The position numbers and the translations under genes were made by a program. From Pseudonocardiales bacterium (lineage in GTDB: Bacteria; Actinomycetota; Actinomycetes; Mycobacteriales; Pseudonocardiaceae): a stretch of 60,369 nt of DNA. Position 1 is the stretch's first letter. Each line of letters starts with the position of its first letter. Location of the stretch: assembly GCA_023252195.1 (NCBI GenBank), contig JAHEXI010000020.1:1-60369 (forward strand), read 5' to 3'. This document shows, piece after piece, positions 53,316-60,369 of the stretch. The notes beneath the pieces are model-generated. The model was not told where the DNA came from. It ran no database searches and saw only the letters and a list, made by a program, of their open reading frames with translations.

Positions 53316-54507
53316 GGTGCGGACGATCTGCCCAGTTCAGCGAGAGCCCTACGCGGGTGGCCAGCTGCGTAGCGTCAGCAGCTACTGTGCGGCGGCCACA
53401 TTTGACCACCGTGCGCAGAATCGCATGGGCGTCTGGCCGGTGCTGGATGTCCTCTGGGGCCTCGCGCTCGGCGGTGTGCAACAGGAGCAAGGCGGTGGCG
53501 TAGTCACGGCGCTGCTCGTAGCCCTTGGCTTGGTCTAGGAGGAAGGCCACCCGTCGCTCTATGGACGGGGAGCATCGGTGATCGATTTGTTCGGCCAGCC
53601 GGATGCCCTCTACAACTTCACCCGCCTCAATCTCGACGGTCACGGCATACATGGCGACGTTGGTTGGGCCAAAGGCGGTCCACAAGGTGTTGCACTCGCC
53701 AGTCCGATCAGCCAGTGGTGCGGCTTCCCGCAACCGGCTGTGGGCAGTCCAAGTGTCGCCCTGACGAGCAACCGCAGCCGCCCCCAGCAGAAGCAATGCG
53801 CCGTAGACAGCCGCTGTCTCGGCACCACCCTCCGCCATAAGGGGACGGAGGGCGTCGGCCCCCCGCATCGCCACCAGCTCGGCATCTTCGGACAGGTCAT
53901 CGGCTAGTAAGACGTGAGCCAGGTTCCACCGCGCAAGACCTAGCCGCGGTGCATCATCGGCAGCCTCGGCCGCGCGTACAGCGCGGTCAGCCGCGAGCAG
54001 CGACAGGTCACACCGGCCGATCCGCTCGGTCACCGTCCGCACCAGGCTGTAGAGATCGACGGCGCAGCCCTTGGCGTACCGGAAGCTCGTCGCAGTGTCG
54101 GCTTGATGCACCTGCACTGCCGACTCCATATCAATGATGAGCTGCGGCAGTTGACCGGCGAGCTGGCTGTAACGCTGCGGTGACGTTTGCCAGGTCCGCC
54201 AGGCTCGCGCTACCCGTGTGTGCACTTCTGCCACGGACGGCGGTTCGGAAGTGGCCGACACCGGACTGGTTAGCGCGCGGTAGAGGGCATCCCCGGCCGC
54301 TGTCGGCGATGTCCGACCGCTTGCTGCTGGCTCCTGGTCGAGCAGCTCGGCCACCGACACCCCAAGCACTTCGGCAAGCCTCGCTAGCACGGTGAAAGTC
54401 GGCAGCTTCATCCCGCGCTCGATCTGGTAGAGGTAGTCAGCTGTGATACCGGTCGGCCCAGCCACGACCGTCTGCTTCCGCCGTCCGACCATTCGGCGGG
54501 TTCGCAC
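53293..54507 (-). CDS. XRE-type regulator with TPR-like C-terminus
   Basis: The N-terminal helix-turn-helix (GPTGITADYLYQIERGMKLP, then LARLAEVLGVSVAELLD) is followed by about 300 residues of helical repeats resembling TPRs, as in actinobacterial regulators that bind a peptide or small ligand. In-frame sequence upstream of the GTG at 54507 still looks coding (FVEQLARTIGERV) up to a stop near 54562, so the true start may be up to about 15 codons earlier. Confidence 0.78.
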   Translation of the reverse strand: MRTRRMVGRRKQTVVAGPTGITADYLYQIERGMKLPTFTVLARLAEVLGVSVAELLDQEPAASGRTSPTAAGDALYRALTSPVSATSEPPSVAEVHTRVARAWRTWQTSPQRYSQLAGQLPQLIIDMESAVQVHQADTATSFRYAKGCAVDLYSLVRTVTERIGRCDLSLLAADRAVRAAEAADDAPRLGLARWNLAHVLLADDLSEDAELVAMRGADALRPLMAEGGAETAAVYGALLLLGAAAVARQGDTWTAHSRLREAAPLADRTGECNTLWTAFGPTNVAMYAVTVEIEAGEVVEGIRLAEQIDHRCSPSIERRVAFLLDQAKGYEQRRDYATALLLLHTAEREAPEDIQHRPDAHAILRTVVKCGRRTVAADATQLATRVGLSLNWADRPHRVRVGQS

Positions 54508-54660
54508 ACGCTCGCCGATAGTCCGTGCCAGTTGTTCTACGAATCGCGAGTTCCCAACTCCTCACTGCCGACCGCGTGCTCCTGGGCCTCGGCCGTGACT
54601 TCATCCTCAACGCGACGAAGTAGGCCGTTGCCCGATTGTCGCGCGCCGTAGCTCGGCCTG

Positions 54661-55644
54661 TTATACGGCCCGGACGCGGCGCAGCCGATCCCGCCACCAG
54701 CTAACCCGCTGTGGGTCGGCCAGCTCATAGTGGTCAAGCAGCGCGGGGTCGGGTGCAGGGGGTCTGCGCGGGACCGGCAGGTAGCCATCCACCGGACGCA
54801 GTGACTCCGCGACCACATCACCCTCCAGCAGGGATAGCGTGCCGATGCCGCAGGCGAACTCGAGGTCCGGCAGCGCTGCGGCAAGGGCGAGCTGCGCGGC
54901 GAGCCCGACGCTGGTTTCCAGCGCGGAGGACACCACGCACGGCAGCCCCGCCGCCTCGGCGACCTGCAACGACCGCCGCACACCGCCCAGCGGAGTGCAC
55001 TTGATCACCGCCACATCGGCGGCTCCCGCGACAGCCACCCGCAGCGGGTCTTCGGCGCGGCGGATCGACTCGTCGGCGGCGATCCGCACGTCGACCTGGC
55101 GGCGGACGGCAGCGAGCTCGTCGATGGTGCGGCAGGGTTGCTCGACGTATTCGAGACCGCTCGCGGCCTTGTCGAGTCGGCGGATGTGGGCGACGGCGGT
55201 GTCGACGTCCCACCCGCCGTTGGCGTCCACCCGGATCGCCCCGGCTGGGCCCAGCGCGTCGCGGACCGCCTCGACCCGTGCCAGGTCCTCGCCCAGCGAC
55301 TCCGGGTGGTCAGCGACCTTCACCTTGGCGGTGCGGCATCCGGACCCGGCGGTGATCTCGTGCGCACGTTCCGGGCCGACCGCCGGGACCGTGCAGTTGA
55401 TCGGGATACGATCGCGCACCGGTGGTGGCCAGCCGATGGTGCACTGCTCGATCGCGGTGGCCAGCCACGGGCCGCACTCAGTGTCGTCGTAGTCAGCGAA
55501 CGGGCAGAACTCACCCCACCCGGCAGACCCCTCGATCAGCATCCCCTCCCGGACAGCGATCCCCCGGAACCGGACGCGCATCGGGATGGAGTACACGCGG
55601 GCGCCGTCGAAATCGACTGTGTTGACGCCCTCTGGGCTGCTCAT
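54661..55644 (-). CDS. menC: o-Succinylbenzoate synthase
   Basis: MenC dehydrates SHCHC to o-succinylbenzoate in menaquinone synthesis. The 327-residue enolase-superfamily protein shows the second-shell Lys pair in TAKVKVAD (KVK at 107-109), the metal ligands in RVDANGGWD (Asp140), YVEQP (Glu168) and AADES (Asp191), and the opposite Lys215 in VIKCTPLGG. No other men genes are in the window. Confidence 0.9.
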   Translation of the reverse strand: MSSPEGVNTVDFDGARVYSIPMRVRFRGIAVREGMLIEGSAGWGEFCPFADYDDTECGPWLATAIEQCTIGWPPPVRDRIPINCTVPAVGPERAHEITAGSGCRTAKVKVADHPESLGEDLARVEAVRDALGPAGAIRVDANGGWDVDTAVAHIRRLDKAASGLEYVEQPCRTIDELAAVRRQVDVRIAADESIRRAEDPLRVAVAGAADVAVIKCTPLGGVRRSLQVAEAAGLPCVVSSALETSVGLAAQLALAAALPDLEFACGIGTLSLLEGDVVAESLRPVDGYLPVPRRPPAPDPALLDHYELADPQRVSWWRDRLRRVRAV

Positions 55645-56470
55645 CAGGTGCTGTTGTCCTCGTCTCGGCGGCTGCTGACCCGCTCAGGTGCGGGGAGCCC
55701 GGCACAGTCTTTCAGTGCGGTGCGCATCACCAGAAACCGCTGCACGTGGCAGGGAGGACGCGGCGGGGTAGAGATGCGCCGGTTATGGTCGGGGCGACGT
55801 CCCCGACATCGCCGACGGGTCGGCGCCGTTGCGAAGGGCGGCAGTCAGTCCCCGACCTGCGAATCCGCCCGCTGGCCTGCACCACCGGATACCTCGCGCT
55901 CGGTCACGCTGGGGCCGCTAGACACCGCGGCGGCCCGGCTCCGTGGTTTCCCCGTCGCCGGCGGAGGGTGGCTCCGTTGTCGCAATAAATCGAGCTGACC
56001 GGCAGTACCGTCGACCCACGCTCGGCGTGTCGACGGCACTGCGGTGAGGTAATCCCGCTAGAGGCGCTTGCGGTCAGGATTGATCGGTCAGGAGAGCTTG
56101 CGGTCAGCGGTGTTCGCGGTGACTCGCGTACGTGGCTTGGCGGACTCTTCGGTCTGCGGCAAGGAGACGATCAATCTGTTTCGCCCGTTGACCAGCGCGG
56201 ATGTGTGTGGGTCTTGATCGGGTGGTGTTTTTCAGGCCGGTAGGGGCCTGCGGGTCAGCGCGCAGCGCTGCGCGCAGTTGGATGTGGGCGCGGGATGTAG
56301 CCCTCGGCGGTGGCAGCTCGCGAACCGTGACGGCGAGCCGCTGCCCGGCCTGGTGTGCGAGAACACCCTGAAGATTTACGCTCGCGACGACACGCATGGT
56401 GATGTGGGGTGGAAAATCCAGTGATCTGGGTACACCGTGGGGACATGGCATCCAGTGGGAGGGTAGCGAT
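55645..56470. other. Long stretch without a supported gene
   Basis: No convincing gene. The minus-strand frame ending at 56104 (PTGLKNTTRSRPTHIRAGQR, then RLLAADRRVRQATYASHREH) has protein-like composition but no start or relatives that I recognise, and its upstream part is the complement of the GlsB gene. GCTTGCGGTCAG is repeated at 56066-56077 and 56096-56107 next to its end. Confidence 0.45.
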
Positions 56471-56749
56471 ATGACCATCACGGGCATCATCTCTGCGATC
56501 ATCATCGGACTCATCATCGGCGCGCTCGGGCGCCTGGTCGTGCCGGGCAAGCAGGCCATCCCGATCTGGCTGACCATCATCATCGGCATCATCGCCGCAT
56601 TCATCGGCGCGGCAATCGCGAGCGCGATCGGATACGCCAACGCGAACGGCGGCATACCCTGGATTGAGATCATCATTCAGGTCATCATCGCCGCGATCGG
56701 CGTCTCCATCGCCGCCGGTGCCTATGCTCGTCGCGGAATCACGCGCTAG
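56471..56749 (+). CDS. GlsB/YeaQ/YmgE family membrane protein
   Basis: The 92-residue protein has three transmembrane segments with the family pattern GLIIGALGRLVVPGKQAIP and WLTIIIGIIAAFIGAAIA. These small stress-related membrane proteins have no firm function. GGGAGGG lies 8 bases before the ATG. The stop codon shares CTAG with the stop of the converging esterase gene. Confidence 0.88.
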   Translation: MTITGIISAIIIGLIIGALGRLVVPGKQAIPIWLTIIIGIIAAFIGAAIASAIGYANANGGIPWIEIIIQVIIAAIGVSIAAGAYARRGITR

Positions 56750-57795
56750 CGAGCCACCGCGCTGCCCGGCGTGGCTGCGATCTGTCGACACAGCCACGCC
56801 AGCGCGAGCGGGTAGCGGTAGTCGATGCCGCCGTGGCCGGCGTCGAACAGTTCGAAGTGCACCCGCTCGTCGGGTAGCCCTGCGGCGCGTAGCTGGTCGC
56901 GGAATGCCTGCGTGCCGAGATCGAGGTACCACTCGTCGCGGGTGCCGGCGTCGAGCCATACGGCGCGCAGTGAGCGCAGTGCCTCGGCGTACCGGGGCGC
57001 CATCCGCACCGGATCCCAGTCCAGCCAACGCTGCCAGGTCTCCGGACGGAGCACCCCGGTGCGGGGGTCGAACGGTAGCTCCGGAGTGCCGTCCTCGCGG
57101 GCGGAGAAGCACGCGGAGATGCCCATCGTCATGAGCAGGTCTTTGTCGGCGGGCTTGGTGAACGGGGTCCGGGACCGGAAATCGTCCCACCAGGCGCTGA
57201 TGTCGCCGTCGTAATCGCGCAGATGGCGTACCGACTTACCGAACTCAGCGAGGTAGCATAGCTCATACAACGAGTCCCCGGCGTGGCTGGCCAGCGCACC
57301 GAACAGGTCCGGTCGCAGCATCGGCGTGATCATGGCGCCGAACCCACCGGAGGACTTGCCGCTGATCGCCCGGTGCGCCCGGTCGGGCAGCGTCCGATAA
57401 TGCGCATCGACGAACGGCACTACCTCCTCGCACAGATAGCTGTGATACCGCCCGGTACCCGGGGAGTCGACGAACTGGCTGCCGCCATAGGCCGTCCAGG
57501 CGTCGACGAAGACCAGGACGGCGGGTGAGACATCGCCGGCGGCGAAGACCGCGTCGGCGGTCTCCGGGAATGGCTGGCGGAACGGACTCCGGTTGCGCCA
57601 CATGGCCAGATGTCCGGTGTAACCCTGAATCACATAGACGCTCGGGTACCGCTGTTGTGAGCTGTCGTAGCCCGGCGGGAGATAAACCCACAGCGGGCGG
57701 CGCGTCGGATCGCCCAAGGGGTTATCCCGCAGCAGCACACTGTCGATCACAAGTTCGTCGAGCCGGCCAGCGAGTACGGCAGACCAAGGCAGCAT
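56746..57795 (-). CDS. Esterase D/enterochelin esterase-like alpha/beta hydrolase
   Basis: The 349-residue hydrolase has RRPLWVYLPPGYDSSQQRYP, YVIQGYTGHLAMW, and the nucleophile elbow SGKSSGGFGAM (Ser148), with Asp in LDAGTRDEWYLDLG and His in DAGHGGIDYRYP completing the triad. No signal peptide. The start at 57795 gives MLPWSAVLAGRLDEL; the frame is open to 57912. The substrate is unknown. Confidence 0.85.
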   Translation of the reverse strand: MLPWSAVLAGRLDELVIDSVLLRDNPLGDPTRRPLWVYLPPGYDSSQQRYPSVYVIQGYTGHLAMWRNRSPFRQPFPETADAVFAAGDVSPAVLVFVDAWTAYGGSQFVDSPGTGRYHSYLCEEVVPFVDAHYRTLPDRAHRAISGKSSGGFGAMITPMLRPDLFGALASHAGDSLYELCYLAEFGKSVRHLRDYDGDISAWWDDFRSRTPFTKPADKDLLMTMGISACFSAREDGTPELPFDPRTGVLRPETWQRWLDWDPVRMAPRYAEALRSLRAVWLDAGTRDEWYLDLGTQAFRDQLRAAGLPDERVHFELFDAGHGGIDYRYPLALAWLCRQIAATPGSAVAR

Positions 57796-58028
57796 GCCGC
57801 TCACCGTACGTGCCGGATGTGCCCGCCGACGGCACCCCACGCCGCGCACGCGACCCACCCACCGCGCCTCGGCTATCCCGCGGACTCTCCGTCGCGGCTG
57901 GCGTTGCCCCATAGATCGATGGGTCGGCGTTTGTCGGGGCTGGACTCCAGTCGACGGGTGCTCGTTATCGACGGGCGCGTGGCCACCGAGGCTCGTAAGC
58001 CGTCGCCTAGGTGACGGCCGTGGCCCGG

Positions 58029-60077
58029 TCAGGTGGATTTCACAGGCGCGTTGCCGCCGCTGGATGTGTCGATTCCGGTGCCTGTGTTGCCAGTGCCAGT
58101 TCCCGTACCGGCATCTGTAGTGCCACTCCCGGCCTTGCCGGTGCCACTGCCGGTGCCGGTGCCACTGCCGGTGCCGGTGCCGCTGCCGCTGCCACTGCCG
58201 GTGCCGGTGCCGCTGCCGGTGTTGCCGGTGCCGGTTCCGGTGTTGCCGGGATCAGTGCCACTGCCAGCCCCGGCGCCGGTGCCGGACCCGCTGCCGGTTC
58301 CGGTTCCCGTTCCCGTTCCCGTTCCCGTTCCCGTTCCCGTTCCCGTTCCCGTGTTGCCGGTATCAGTGCCAGTGCCACTCCCGGCGCCGCTACCAGTGCT
58401 AGTGCCAGTGTTACCGGCACTGGTGCCAGTGCTGCTTGTACCGGTTCCAGTGCCCGTGCTCGTGTTACCGGCGCCGGTACCAGTATCGGTGTTGCCGCTC
58501 GTGGGTGCTGGGGTCGCGCCACTGGGGTTACTGACCGGGACAGGAGAGGTTGATCCGACGGTCTTGAGACCCGCGGCGTGCACCGGGGCGGCCCCTGCTT
58601 TCGCCATTCCGCTGGTCGGTTTGGTCGACTGTGTGACGGGCACGGTAAGGACCGCCCCGCCGCTCGGGCTGTTGTCGGAGACACCGGCCGCGCTCGCTGC
58701 AGCGTTGACAGGCGCGGGGGCCCGCGTTCCGGCGACCGCCTGTGGGGCGGGACCGCTCTGAGAGGTGAGCAACGGGACTGCCGCCACGCCTCCCGCGGCG
58801 AGCAGGGACAGCGCTCCCGCTACGGCGACACGTTTGACCAGCCGCGACCTGGATCGGCGCCACTGGAGCGCGACGGGTTCGACGTCCAGCGGGATGGACG
58901 TCAGGGATGGCCGTGATTGGGCCTCCATGCTGGCAACGATTGGCATGATGGGCTCAGGAAGGGGCTCGGCGGCGACCTGGACCGCATCGGGTGCGGTAGT
59001 GGGGGTGGGTAGCGCGGCTAGGGCGGCGCCGAGGGCGATGGCGGCTTTGGGGTCGGTGTCGATGGCGACGGGGCGGCCGAGTTCGGCGGAGACGAGTTGG
59101 GCGACCAGTGGGACCCGGGAGGAGCCGCCGACGAGCAGGACGGTGTCGAGGTCGTCGGGCTCGACGTCGGCTGATCGCAGTGCCCGGCGGAGCGCCTCGA
59201 CGGTCTGCTCGACCTGGGGGCGGATCATGTCTTCGAACTCGGCCCGGATGAGCCGGACCTGGGTTTGCACGCCGGGGGCGAGCACCGGGATGGTGACCTC
59301 GGTGTCAGACGACAGGGCTTCTTTGGCTTCGGTGCAGTCTCGGCGCAGCGCCGCGGTCGCGGCCAAGGTCGCGGGATCGTCGGGGTCGAGCTGGGTCAGC
59401 GCGGGTACCGCGGCGAGTACGTGACGCATGATGGCGTCATCGAAATCCGCGCCGCCGAGCGCTTCGAGGCCTTGGGGTACTCCGAGTACCTGCAGTGTCG
59501 CGGGGCCGGTCTTGCGGACCACGGCGGCGTCGAAGGTGCCTCCGCCGAGGTCATAGACGGCGATGGTGCTGCCCGGCTCGATGCGCGGGGCCAGCGCGTA
59601 GCTGGCCGCGGCGGCTTCGGGCTCGGTCCGGAAGGTGATCGACGTCAGTCCCGCCGCGCGCAACGCCGCGGTCATCGTCGAGATCTTATACGGTCCCCAC
59701 CCGGCGGGATGGGTGACCACGATGCCGGTGGCCGGGCCACCCTCCCGCGCCGCGACCCGCTCGATGACCCAGCCCAGCACCATCGCGGCGATCTCCGGTG
59801 CTGAATGCGGTCGGCCCCCGATGACCATCGGCACCTCATCACCGATGCGTCGTTTGAACTCGCGCACCACCCGATCAGGATCGGTCACCGCGCGACGCTC
59901 GGCGGCTTCGCCCACCACGACCTGCCCGTCAGGTGCCAGATACAGCACTGAACTCACCGCGGTCGACCGGGTACCCAACGCCACCACCTCAGGCACCCCA
60001 GAAAGGCCACCAGACTGCCGGCAGATCGCCGCAGCGGTGAAGGTCGTGCCCACATCGATCCCGAGCCAGTAGCTCAT
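58029..60077 (-). CDS. Membrane-anchored Hsp70-like protein with Gly-Thr repeat tail
   Basis: The N-terminal about 370 residues form an Hsp70/DnaK actin-like ATPase: [26 protein letters not shown], and [12 protein letters not shown]. There is no canonical substrate-binding domain. Instead a linker, one transmembrane segment (about 412-434) and a long outside region follow, which from about 526 to 669 is GTGTGT/SGTGTG repeat. Similar proteins in actinomycetes have unknown roles. The stop is at 58029. Confidence 0.85.
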   Translation of the reverse strand: MSYWLGIDVGTTFTAAAICRQSGGLSGVPEVVALGTRSTAVSSVLYLAPDGQVVVGEAAERRAVTDPDRVVREFKRRIGDEVPMVIGGRPHSAPEIAAMVLGWVIERVAAREGGPATGIVVTHPAGWGPYKISTMTAALRAAGLTSITFRTEPEAAAASYALAPRIEPGSTIAVYDLGGGTFDAAVVRKTGPATLQVLGVPQGLEALGGADFDDAIMRHVLAAVPALTQLDPDDPATLAATAALRRDCTEAKEALSSDTEVTIPVLAPGVQTQVRLIRAEFEDMIRPQVEQTVEALRRALRSADVEPDDLDTVLLVGGSSRVPLVAQLVSAELGRPVAIDTDPKAAIALGAALAALPTPTTAPDAVQVAAEPLPEPIMPIVASMEAQSRPSLTSIPLDVEPVALQWRRSRSRLVKRVAVAGALSLLAAGGVAAVPLLTSQSGPAPQAVAGTRAPAPVNAAASAAGVSDNSPSGGAVLTVPVTQSTKPTSGMAKAGAAPVHAAGLKTVGSTSPVPVSNPSGATPAPTSGNTDTGTGAGNTSTGTGTGTSSTGTSAGNTGTSTGSGAGSGTGTDTGNTGTGTGTGTGTGTGTGTGTGSGSGTGAGAGSGTDPGNTGTGTGNTGSGTGTGSGSGSGTGTGSGTGTGSGTGKAGSGTTDAGTGTGTGNTGTGIDTSSGGNAPVKST
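58303..58350 (-). repeat. Eight perfect GTTCCC hexamers (coding)
   Basis: Eight uninterrupted GTTCCC units on the plus strand are read on the minus strand as (Gly-Thr)8 in the tail of the Hsp70-like protein. A six-base unit keeps the frame, so slippage would change the length of the tail only. Confidence 0.92.
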
Positions 60078-60202
60078 CCCGGTGCCTCTTCCTCGTCGGG
60101 GCGATCCGGCAGATCGAGAGCGGATACAGCAGATCTACCCAGCGCCTGGCCTGCGTATCGGCAACACGAGGTGCTCCGTTAGCGCTGGTGGGGTGCCCCG
60201 GG

Positions 60203-60291
60203 CCCCTAACTTGGGGGGTGGTCAATCCCCTAATGCGGGTCTGGGACAACCCGGTGCGATCCCCGATGGCGGGGCGTGGTGTGGCCCCTAG
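60203..60291. promoter_or_regulatory. Three CCCCTA(A/G) boxes between divergent genes
   Basis: CCCCTAA occurs at 60203-60209 and 60227-60233 (24 bp apart) and CCCCTAG at 60285-60291, all on the plus strand, in the gap between the Hsp70-like gene and the gene starting at 60351. They may be sites for a LuxR-type regulator, which is speculation. Confidence 0.45.
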
Positions 60292-60350
60292 TTTTGCTCT
60301 CACCCCGCCGGGCAGCCCGCCTGGCACCTCCGCCAAGGAGCTCGACAGCG

Positions 60351-60369
60351 ATGAACATGACCCAAAGCC
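60351..60369 (+). CDS. Start of a gene cut by the window end
   Basis: AAGGAG (60334-60339) is followed after 11 bases by ATG and MNMTQS before the sequence ends. It is divergent from the Hsp70-like gene. Nothing more can be said. Confidence 0.5.

Noticed and set aside
58033-58761. Plus-strand frame encoding a long VPVPV repeat opposite the Hsp70-like gene
   Set aside because: It is the complement of the Gly-Thr hexamer repeat and has no domain; the minus-strand Hsp70 motifs are clear.

Overview
The window is high-GC DNA from an actinomycete. The best guess is a Pseudonocardiales-type organism. Pointers are a DUF5753-type helix-turn-helix regulator with a PF04672-type methyltransferase and a DUF397 protein, a second regulator operon of the DUF6879 kind, a DUF222/HNH protein, a split LigD-type end-joining set (ligase at 46196, phosphoesterase-polymerase at 50501) and CsbD/UspA stress proteins. 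No rRNA, tRNA, CRISPR array or replication origin was seen, and the species cannot be named from this sequence.

Layout. Positions 1-4440 are partly a gene graveyard: a broken ISAzo13-type transposase, an intact SulP transporter with a small partner gene, and a scar where a divergent MarR/oxidoreductase pair lost both 5' ends. Positions 4899-12177 hold a repeat-tailed envelope protein (DUF6777-like), a divergent beta-keto acid cleavage enzyme/maleylacetate reductase-like pair, a deleted GH43 gene, MarR, lgt and a ClC transporter. Positions 12240-13140 are decayed again (MBL fragment, GntR remnant). They are followed by a VapBC module, a persulfide-dioxygenase-like MBL/rhodanese protein and its likely GntR repressor; both carry the same palindrome in their promoters. 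Positions 16279-24596 hold a secreted protein, a SEC-C protein, an HNH nuclease and a two-gene membrane glycosylation operon whose second gene contains an inserted 52-bp perfect palindrome.

Positions 24731-32442 carry a NACHT NTPase with a glycine-rich membrane tail, a ribbon-helix-helix regulator with a PHB depolymerase-type esterase, a tiny glycine-rich protein, a GNAT protein and a PAS-GGDEF-EAL protein with both signature motifs altered. Positions 32739-38744 carry a convergent asparagine synthase/MFS pair with a shared operator motif, then stress genes (UspA, amphipathic helix protein, CsbD, DUF2127). Positions 38843-41860 are the HTH/methyltransferase/DUF397 cluster. Positions 41819-46096 are a seven-gene, fully overlapping Mrp-type antiporter operon in the order E-F-G-DUF4040-B-C-D, which lacks the ND5-like part of MrpA.

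Positions 46196-52096 contain the two end-joining genes, a type II NADH dehydrogenase and AMP nucleosidase. Positions 52102-54507 hold a second HTH operon, truncated at its regulator, and an intact XRE/TPR-like regulator. The window ends with menC, a GlsB/YeaQ protein, an esterase, an Hsp70-like membrane protein with a Gly-Thr repeat tail, and the first codons of a further gene. The main system-level observations are regulatory DNA: three gene pairs or clusters share recognisable operator palindromes, and there is a family of about 60-bp palindromes in intergenic DNA.
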